In this document: positions 37,179-43,675 of the stretch, piece after piece | How positions within the stretch are numbered: position 1 is the first letter of the stretch | Layout: every line of letters starts with the position of its first letter | NCBI GenBank assembly: GCA_025454395.1 | Contig: JALOOM010000043.1 | Span: 1 to 43,675, forward strand | Direction of reading: 5' to 3' | DNA: 43,675 nucleotides | Source of the DNA: Elainella sp. Prado103 | Lineage (GTDB): Bacteria; Cyanobacteriota; Cyanobacteriia; Elainellales; Elainellaceae | Position numbers and translations under genes: made by a program | The notes under the pieces: generated by a model | Databases searched by the model: none | Told to the model about the DNA's origin: nothing | Seen by the model: the letters and a program-made list of their open reading frames with translations, nothing else

Positions 37179-38561
37179 ATGCGTCGTTTTTCATTTCCGG
37201 CAGATTTTGCTTGGGGGGCAGCAACGGCCGCCTATCAAATTGAGGGAGCAGTGGATCAGGATGGGCGTAAACCCAGCGTTTGGGACAGCTTCTGCAACCT
37301 ACCGGGACGCATTCTCAATGGTGATTCAGGGGCAGTAGCATGTGATCACTACCATCGCTATGAGTCAGATATTGCGTTGATGGCAGCGTTGGGAATCAAA
37401 CACTATCGGTTTAGTCTGGCTTGGTCGCGCATTGTGCCAGAGGGGCGCGGATCCGTCAATGAGGCAGGGGTCGATTTCTATCGGCGATTGGTAGATTGCT
37501 TACAAGCCCATGGCATCACACCCCATGCAACTTTGTTTCACTGGGATAGCCCGCAGGCATTGGACGATCGCTATGGCTCTTGGCAGAGTCGCGAAATGGC
37601 ACAGGATTTTGCGGATTATGCCAGTGCGATCGTTAGTCGGTTGGGGGATCGGATTCAGCATTGGATGACAATCAATGAAATTGTTTGTTTTACCCATCTC
37701 GGCTATGGCGTAAATGAGTTGCCACCCCATGCTCCCGGCACGATCGTCCCATCCCTCAAACAGGTATGGCAGACCTCCCATCATGCCCTGCTAGCCCATG
37801 GCATGGCTTGTCAGGCGATTCGGGCAGCTACGCCTCAACCCTGCTCGATCGCACTGGTGGATAATTTCCTACCAACAATCCCCATTGTCGAAACCCCTGA
37901 GCATATTGCCGCAGCACAACAAGCCTTCCCCATTTGTGGCACTAATGGCGGTATCGTAGCACCAGCCTTAACAGGAGTTTATCATCCAACATTATTAGAA
38001 CAGCTAGGAGAAAATGCTCCAGATATTCAGGCGAATGATCTTAAAATTATTCATCAGCCACTCGATGCATTTGGCTTCAATAATTACAGTGGTGTTTATG
38101 TGCGAGCGTGCGATCAATCACCCGGTTACGAAATTCTAGCATTTCCGACAACCTACCCTAAAATGCAGATGCCCTGGTTGTGGATCTGCCCAGATTCTAC
38201 CTATTGGGGCATTCGTCATTTGAGCGAAACCTTAGACCGCCCCGATCTACCCATCTATATTACAGAAAATGGCTGTGCAGCAGCAGATCAGGTGAATGGC
38301 AAGCGTGAAGTAATTGATACCGATCGGATTCTCTTTTTGCAACTCTATCTACAGGCAGCCCAACGAGCTAGCCAAGAGGGCTATCCCTTAAAAGGCTATT
38401 TTGTTTGGAGCTTGCTCGATAACTTTGAGTGGGCCTGGGGGTATGATCGACGGTTTGGCATTACCTACGTCGATTACGCGACACAACAGCGAATTCCAAA
38501 AACCAGTGCCCAGTGGTATGCTGCCTGCATTCGAGCAAATACGCCGATAGAAACAGAATAA
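37179..38561 (+). CDS. GH1 family beta-glucosidase
   Basis: A retaining glycoside hydrolase of family 1 that releases glucose or related sugars from beta-linked glycosides. The 460-residue TIM barrel has the N-terminal signature FSFPADFAWGAATAAYQIEG, HYRFSLAWSRI, FHWDSPQAL, the acid/base glutamate E167 in TINEI and the nucleophile E363 in YITENG. The C-terminal YFVWSLLDNFEWAWGYDRRFGITYVDY is standard. Two small departures from consensus stand out: TINEI where GH1 usually has T(F/L)NEP, and HWDSPQAL where HWDLPQAL is usual. Both glutamates are kept, so it is probably active. There is no signal peptide, so it is cytoplasmic. It converges with polA, with only 11 bp between the stops. Confidence 0.94.
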   Translation: MRRFSFPADFAWGAATAAYQIEGAVDQDGRKPSVWDSFCNLPGRILNGDSGAVACDHYHRYESDIALMAALGIKHYRFSLAWSRIVPEGRGSVNEAGVDFYRRLVDCLQAHGITPHATLFHWDSPQALDDRYGSWQSREMAQDFADYASAIVSRLGDRIQHWMTINEIVCFTHLGYGVNELPPHAPGTIVPSLKQVWQTSHHALLAHGMACQAIRAATPQPCSIALVDNFLPTIPIVETPEHIAAAQQAFPICGTNGGIVAPALTGVYHPTLLEQLGENAPDIQANDLKIIHQPLDAFGFNNYSGVYVRACDQSPGYEILAFPTTYPKMQMPWLWICPDSTYWGIRHLSETLDRPDLPIYITENGCAAADQVNGKREVIDTDRILFLQLYLQAAQRASQEGYPLKGYFVWSLLDNFEWAWGYDRRFGITYVDYATQQRIPKTSAQWYAACIRANTPIETE

Positions 38562-38572
38562 TTACGACCCTC

Positions 38573-41500
38573 CTACTTGGCTTCCATCCAGTTCTTGCCC
38601 GATCGCACCTCCACGACCAATGGTACGGTTAATGCAACGGCGGATTCCATCACAGTTTTAATTTGGGGCTGAAGCTCGGCCCAATCCTCTGGATGAACTT
38701 CGAAGACCAATTCATCATGGACTTGCAGCAGCAAATGGGCTCGATAATTTTTCAGCACCTCATGAAGTTTCACCATGGCAATTTTGATAATGTCAGCACT
38801 CGATCCCTGAATTGGGGCGTTGGCGGCTGCCCGTAGGAGCTGAGCATCATACTGATCGCGCAACTTAATCTTACTCAGATCGATCGCCCTGGGTTCCATG
38901 CCACGCAGCTTTTTCAGGGTATCGCTGCCAAAGTTGAAATAGCGTCTACGTCCTTTGATGGTGGTGACATAGCCACGAGCCAAAGCTTCCTGCTGCATTT
39001 GTTGCAAATAGGCAAATACTTGAGAATATTGTTGGTTAAATCGTTCAATGAATACTTTGGCATCGGCTGTTTTGAAACCTGACTCACGGGCAAATCGCTG
39101 GGCTCCCATGCCGTAAATCACCCCAAAATTGATCACTTTTGCTAAGCGGCGTTCTTCCGCAGTGATCTCTTCCTTCTCGAATAATAAGCGAGCTGTTAAA
39201 GTATGAATATCCTGGTTATTCTGATAGGTTTCCAACAAAACGGGTTCCTGGCTGAGATGGGCCAAAATCCGGAGTTCGATCTGGGAATAATCCGCAGCCA
39301 CCATTAACCAACCTGGCTCTGGAATGAAAGCAGCACGAATTTGCCGACTAAAGGCAGTACGGATCGGAATATTTTGCAGATTCGGGTTAGAAGAAGATAA
39401 GCGCCCAGTTGAAGTGATCGCCTGATTAAAGTCTGTGTGAACACGACCCGTTTTGGCATTGACCAATAAAGGTAAGGCATCCACATAGGTTGATTTCAAC
39501 TTAGACAAGGTACGATACTCGACGATCGCATCTACAACAGGGTGATCCCCTTGCAGTTTTTCCAGAGTTGCCGCATCGGTCGAATATCCGGTTTTCGTTT
39601 TGCGAGATTTCTTCAAATCTAAACCTAGCTTATTGAAGAGTAAATCGCTCAACTGTTTGGGAGACCCCAAACTGAACTTCTCTCCGGCTGCTTCATAGGC
39701 TCGCAGCTCGATCGCCGCTAAATCTTGTTCCAATTTCTGAGAAAACTGACGTAAATAGTCCTGATCGATGAAGATCCCCCAATCTTCCATTTCGGCTAAC
39801 ACGGGTTCTAGGGGCTGTTCTACTTCCAGCAGCAACTGCAACAAATCCGGATACTGAGCCAACTCCGATCGCAAGTGAGGGACTAACTGAAACGCCACAT
39901 AGGCATCCATACCGCAGTAGACGGCAACCGGCTGAATCTCCAGATCCGCAATGTTTTTTCCCTTCGGTACCAGATCGCCATAGCTCTGAGACTGAAGATT
40001 GAGGTATCGCAATCCCAGATCGCTTAAATTATGGCTGGTTTCTGGATTCAACACATAGCTCGCCAGCATCGTGTCAAACACAACCCCGCGTAACATCACC
40101 CCCTGTCGCCGCAACACCAACCGATCGAACTTGGCATTTTGCAACACTTTCGGATAAGTTTCACTTTCCAAGATAGGACGCAACGCAGTTAACACCTGAG
40201 CTTTATCCAGATTGCCCCCCCCGCGATGCCCTGTGGGAATGTAGGCCATCTCTGCATCACCGCTGCCCCAGCAGCAGCCAATTCCCACCAAGTCTGCCTC
40301 GATCGGATCGAGGTCGGTGGTTTCCGTATCCCAAGCCACGGGAGTCAAGGGATCGGTATAGGTCAGGAGGCGATCGACCAAAGCCTGTAGCTTGTCGGAG
40401 GTATCAATAATTTGGGGTTGGATGGCAGCCGTTTCGACCTGTTGGCTGGTTTCGGTGTCTTCAGCGCTAAAAAACCACAGATCGTTATCGGTTTCTCTAG
40501 CACTGGTTCTTGCAGTCGATCGACGGCTAGAGGACTCGTCTACCCGTCCGCCAGACAGCAACTCAGGAGCCACTTCACCGCCCAAAGCCTGCTGGATATG
40601 ATGAATCCTGTTAAGAAACGAGCGAAATTCTAGTTTTTCTAACAGAGGCGTAAGTTGTTCAGTGTCAAATCCGCGTAGTTTACAGTCTTCTAAACCAACT
40701 TCGATCGGCACATCGAGATGAATCTGCGCCATGTATTGCGATCGGCAAGCATCTTCTCGCCCCGCCTCCAGTCTTTGACGCACAGCTCCCTTGATTTGAT
40801 CAAGGGAGGCATAAATATTCTCCAGCGAACCGTAAGTGCTGAGCAGGTTCACTGCTGTTTTTTCGCCAATCCCCTTCACCCCCGGAATATTATCGGAAGT
40901 ATCACCACAGAGGGCTTTATAATCAACCACCTGTTCTGGTGCTACCCCTAGCTTGTCTTTCACCTGCTCAATGCCAAACTCCTTCGGCGGTGGCGTACCT
41001 CGCCCAAAGGTGGTACTGAGGTAAAGGACAGTCGTTTGCTCATGGGTATCGATGAGCTGAAACAAATCCCGATCGCCCGACAAAATCTTGATCCGCCAAC
41101 CAGCGATCGTAGCCCGACGAGCTAACGTGCCGATAATGTCATCCGCTTCATAGCCGGGAGCCGTCAACACAGGAATATTCAGCCCGACGAGCAGTTGCTG
41201 CAGGTTTTGAATATCTGGAATAAAGTCTTCTGGGGTTTCGGGTCGGCCAGCCTTGTAAGTTTCATCCGCCTCATGGCGAAAGGTGGGTTCACCCATGTCA
41301 AACGCGATCGCCACATATTCCGGCTTTTCTGCATCTAAGGTATCTAGCAATGACTTCAGAAATCCATAGGACACACTGGTCGGAATGCCGGTAGAAGTGC
41401 GGAGCCCCCCATCTCGCCCTTTGGCATAGGCAAAATAAGCTCGAAAAGCCAGAGAGTGCCCATCGATCAACAGCAATTTAGGGATAGAAGACATAAGCAT
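38573..41500 (-). CDS. polA: DNA polymerase I
   Basis: Repair and Okazaki-fragment polymerase of 975 residues with all three activities apparently intact. The N-terminal 5'-nuclease (about 1-300) has LLIDGHSLAFRAYFA, EADDIIGTLA, LSGDRDLFQL and GDTSDNIPGVKGIGEKTA. The middle 3'-5' exonuclease (about 385-560) keeps DTET, NAKFD and YCGMDA, the three proofreading motifs. The polymerase domain has motif A (VAADYSQIELRILAHLS), motif B (RRLAKVINFGVIYGMGAQ) and motif C (LLQVHDELVFEV). About 80 residues between the first two domains form a variable linker (GGRVDESSSRRSTARTS). No intein or insertion is present. The start ATG at 41500 could equally be the one two codons later. Confidence 0.97.
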   Translation of the reverse strand: MLMSSIPKLLLIDGHSLAFRAYFAYAKGRDGGLRTSTGIPTSVSYGFLKSLLDTLDAEKPEYVAIAFDMGEPTFRHEADETYKAGRPETPEDFIPDIQNLQQLLVGLNIPVLTAPGYEADDIIGTLARRATIAGWRIKILSGDRDLFQLIDTHEQTTVLYLSTTFGRGTPPPKEFGIEQVKDKLGVAPEQVVDYKALCGDTSDNIPGVKGIGEKTAVNLLSTYGSLENIYASLDQIKGAVRQRLEAGREDACRSQYMAQIHLDVPIEVGLEDCKLRGFDTEQLTPLLEKLEFRSFLNRIHHIQQALGGEVAPELLSGGRVDESSSRRSTARTSARETDNDLWFFSAEDTETSQQVETAAIQPQIIDTSDKLQALVDRLLTYTDPLTPVAWDTETTDLDPIEADLVGIGCCWGSGDAEMAYIPTGHRGGGNLDKAQVLTALRPILESETYPKVLQNAKFDRLVLRRQGVMLRGVVFDTMLASYVLNPETSHNLSDLGLRYLNLQSQSYGDLVPKGKNIADLEIQPVAVYCGMDAYVAFQLVPHLRSELAQYPDLLQLLLEVEQPLEPVLAEMEDWGIFIDQDYLRQFSQKLEQDLAAIELRAYEAAGEKFSLGSPKQLSDLLFNKLGLDLKKSRKTKTGYSTDAATLEKLQGDHPVVDAIVEYRTLSKLKSTYVDALPLLVNAKTGRVHTDFNQAITSTGRLSSSNPNLQNIPIRTAFSRQIRAAFIPEPGWLMVAADYSQIELRILAHLSQEPVLLETYQNNQDIHTLTARLLFEKEEITAEERRLAKVINFGVIYGMGAQRFARESGFKTADAKVFIERFNQQYSQVFAYLQQMQQEALARGYVTTIKGRRRYFNFGSDTLKKLRGMEPRAIDLSKIKLRDQYDAQLLRAAANAPIQGSSADIIKIAMVKLHEVLKNYRAHLLLQVHDELVFEVHPEDWAELQPQIKTVMESAVALTVPLVVEVRSGKNWMEAK

Positions 41501-41566
41501 GAACCCAGAAACGAGAACCCAAGATCGCGCAGATTAGTACGCCCTTTCTATTTTATCGTTTTGACT

Positions 41567-42568
41567 TTACCCCAACCGTTTTGATGCCCGATCACGAGTG
41601 GCTCCCTGGGGCAAATGCGGGGCTTGCTCAAACTCCATGCGACGCAACCGCAATCGATTTTCCTCCAATAGCCGCCGATTTGCAGCTAACAGATCGGCAA
41701 TTAAGCCAAACATCCAGAGCTGAAACCCAATTAAAATCAAAATTGCTGCCAGGATCAAACTGGGCGTTCGCGATCGGGTTGCATCAACCCAAACAAATAA
41801 TATGAGCCAGCGTACCCCCAATAATGTCCCTAGCATTAACGGTAGGCTACCCAGCAGAGTGAAGAACCGCAAAGGACGATATAGCATGAAAATCCGCAGG
41901 ATCGTCATGCCCGATCGAAACACATAGGAAGGAATGCTGCGCACTAAGCGCGATCGACGGAGGTTCGGATTCGTGCGAATGGGAACCGAAGTAATGGCAA
42001 TCCCTTTTTGTCCAGCTTGAATAATAGTTTCTAGCGTATAGGTATAGTTGTTAAATACATTCAACTGCATGGCCGCATTGCGACTAAAGGCCCGAAACCC
42101 ACTGGGAGCATCAGGCACATTAGTTTTACTCGCCAAACGCACCATGCTGCTACCCCAATTTTGCAGGAGCTTTTTCGCCACAGAAAAATGCTGCGTATCC
42201 CAGATAGGGCGGGCTCCAACCACAATTTCCGCTTGTCCATATAGGATAGGCTGAATCAATTTGGGAATATCATCGGCACAATATTGATTATCGGCATCTG
42301 TATTGACAATAATATCTGCTCCAGCCCGCAAGCAGGCTTCTAAACCGGCCATAAATCCCCTGGCCAACCCTTGATTGGTCGGAAAATTGACAATATGGTC
42401 AACCCCAAATTCTTTCGCCACTTCCACTGTTCGATCGCGGCTCCCATCATTAATAATCAGCCACTCCACCCGATCGACTCCAGGAATTTGCCTTGGCAAG
42501 GCCGAAAGCGTTACTCCCAACGTTCGCTCTTCGTTATAGCAGGGAATCTGAATAATTAGCTTAGTCAT
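41567..42568 (-). CDS. DPM/DPG-synthase-like membrane glycosyltransferase
   Basis: A family 2 glycosyltransferase of 333 residues similar to dolichyl- or polyprenyl-phosphate sugar synthases, which load a sugar onto a lipid carrier. The catalytic part has IIQIPCYNEERTLGVTL, EWLIINDGSRDRT, NQGLARGFMAGLEAC and the metal site VNTDADNQY (DxD), then APSGFRAFSRNAA. Two C-terminal membrane helices (FFTLLGSLPLMLGTLLGVRWLILFVW and LILAAILILIGFQLWMFGLIADLL) anchor it. ATG 42568 starts right at the conserved strand; the frame is also open to 42607, which would overlap mazG. With ATG 42568 the gap to the mazG stop is 22 bp, so translation may be coupled. Confidence 0.9.
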   Translation of the reverse strand: MTKLIIQIPCYNEERTLGVTLSALPRQIPGVDRVEWLIINDGSRDRTVEVAKEFGVDHIVNFPTNQGLARGFMAGLEACLRAGADIIVNTDADNQYCADDIPKLIQPILYGQAEIVVGARPIWDTQHFSVAKKLLQNWGSSMVRLASKTNVPDAPSGFRAFSRNAAMQLNVFNNYTYTLETIIQAGQKGIAITSVPIRTNPNLRRSRLVRSIPSYVFRSGMTILRIFMLYRPLRFFTLLGSLPLMLGTLLGVRWLILFVWVDATRSRTPSLILAAILILIGFQLWMFGLIADLLAANRRLLEENRLRLRRMEFEQAPHLPQGATRDRASKRLG

Positions 42569-42590
42569 TTCAACGAACTTCCCTTCCTGG

Positions 42591-43445
42591 TTATAATTCA
42601 GATCCATGGGCTGACTTAGCTTTAGCTTGCTGCCACAGTGCTTCCAACTCTTCTAAGGGATACTCTGCGATCGATCGACCCGCCAACGCTTGTTCAACAT
42701 AGCTAAACCGTTGCACAAATCGCTGGTTCGTTCCTTGCAAGGCAGCTTCCGGATCAAGCTGATACCATCGCGCCAAATTGACGATTGTAAACAGTAAATC
42801 TCCCAACTCTGCCTGTTGCTCTACAGGAGTTTCGCTGCGTAATGCCTGCTCAAACTCACCCAGTTCTTCATGAAATTTTGCCCAAACCCCTTCAATATTG
42901 TCCCACTCAAACCCAACTCCGGCAGCCTTTTGGGAGATTTTCATTGCAGCCGTCAGGGGGGGGAGCGATCGAGCATAACGCTGGAGGCGGGGTGACAAAG
43001 CATTGGATTGCTCTTCTGCTGCTTTAATTTGCTCCCAGTTGCGATGCACCTCAGCTACATCTTCCACCTGGACTTCGCCAAAGACATGGGGATGCCGCCG
43101 GATCAATTTGTCTGCAATCAGATTGGCAACCGTCTCCAAGTCAAACTGCTGCGACTCGCTAGCAATCTGAGCCTGGAGCACCACCTGTAGGAGCAAATCC
43201 CCCAGTTCATCGGCTAGGTTGTCCGAGTCCCCCTGCCGGATCGCATCCACCACTTCGTAGGCTTCTTCCAGCACGTAGGGAATCAACGTTTCAGGGGTCT
43301 GCTCCAAATCCCAAGGACACCCCCCATCTGGATGACGTAGTTGAGCCACGATCGTCACGAGGCGCTGGAGGGCGGGCAACAGTTGAGATGAGGCGGAAGC
43401 TTGGGGCAGATTTGAAGGCAGCATGACGACAAAGCGGTGAAACAT
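42591..43445 (-). CDS. mazG: Nucleoside triphosphate pyrophosphohydrolase MazG
   Basis: Housecleaning enzyme that hydrolyses nucleoside triphosphates, including non-canonical ones, to monophosphate and pyrophosphate. It has 284 residues with two MazG repeats. The first, active-type repeat is GGCPWDLEQTPETLIPYVLEEAYEVVDAI ... LADELGDLLLQVVLQAQIA with the EExxE...ExxD metal-binding pattern. The second is GFEWDNIEGVWAKFHEELGEFEQAL ... AELGDLLFTIVNLARWY. The N-terminal 30 residues are variable, and an internal ATG (43424) is an alternative start. The glycosyltransferase gene follows at 22 bp on the same strand. Confidence 0.95.
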   Translation of the reverse strand: MFHRFVVMLPSNLPQASASSQLLPALQRLVTIVAQLRHPDGGCPWDLEQTPETLIPYVLEEAYEVVDAIRQGDSDNLADELGDLLLQVVLQAQIASESQQFDLETVANLIADKLIRRHPHVFGEVQVEDVAEVHRNWEQIKAAEEQSNALSPRLQRYARSLPPLTAAMKISQKAAGVGFEWDNIEGVWAKFHEELGEFEQALRSETPVEQQAELGDLLFTIVNLARWYQLDPEAALQGTNQRFVQRFSYVEQALAGRSIAEYPLEELEALWQQAKAKSAHGSEL

Positions 43446-43600
43446 CCCGTTTTAGTCTACCAGGCTTGGCTAATTAGTCTGAGTGAATCGAGACAGGTTG
43501 AGGGAGGGCAACGAGCATTTGCAAAAATTTTTCGAGAGAGGTTGGCAAAATCGTTCCACACTTGCTAACATATCTAATTGTGCATTGAAAGCGTTGAAAC

Positions 43601-43673
<73 letters not shown>

Positions 43674-43675
43674 TT

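Overview
The window is a stretch of cyanobacterial chromosome, about half GC. The evidence is the gene set (hetR, ictB, a DUF1995 protein, a DUF1400 hydrolase, a three-domain ribosomal protein S1, a ClpC-type chaperone) together with frequent CGATCG and GCGATCGC (HIP1-type) sites. A full-length hetR points to a filamentous cyanobacterium. I cannot tell from this window whether it forms heterocysts, because hetR also occurs in filaments that do not. I see no phage, transposase, CRISPR array, defence island or biosynthetic cluster.

Layout. 1-4.6 kb: exonuclease VII (xseA-xseB), an isolated urease gamma gene (ureA, minus), tRNA-Gln(TTG) and recQ. 4.8-8.8 kb: a membrane protein with a glycine-rich core, a DUF1995/LPA3-like protein, a long repeat-rich gap with a candidate structured RNA, a PPP-type phosphatase, a small conserved protein and a LOG-like nucleotide-binding protein. 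9-14.8 kb: a family 2 glycosyltransferase, a secreted DUF1400 alpha/beta hydrolase, an NfeD protein with a stomatin-like SPFH partner, and a CheY-like regulator. 15.2-20.2 kb, all minus: metK, a HAD phosphatase, rpsA and ictB. 20.2-23.2 kb: hetR alone between two non-coding gaps of about 1 kb each. 23.2-26.2 kb: a carboxyl-terminal processing protease and leuA, converging with overlapping stop codons. 26.4-32.8 kb: an FCD-type GntR regulator with a clear operator array, a methyltransferase, a prohibitin-like SPFH protein, a GIY-YIG-like protein and a divergent ClpC. 33.1-38.6 kb: a proline-rich anchored protein, an alpha/beta hydrolase, two adjacent unknown membrane proteins and a GH1 beta-glucosidase. 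38.6-43.7 kb: polA, a membrane glycosyltransferase, mazG and tRNA-Val(TAC).

Most genes are single housekeeping or signalling units, not long operons. The plausible functional couples are xseA/xseB, nfeD/stomatin, the two membrane proteins at 35.4-37.1 kb, and mazG with the downstream glycosyltransferase (reading frames 22 bp apart).

The most unusual layer is non-coding. Many gaps hold a private short tandem repeat (units of 5-18 bp), two of which run into reading frames. There are two copies of a roughly 130-140 bp element with inverted-repeat ends and no coding capacity, and three places where stems nest or stack like structured RNA (6712-6832, 14855-14914, 32925-33019). I do not see a convincing new protein-based system. 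The structured-RNA candidates and the GntR operator array are the best leads.
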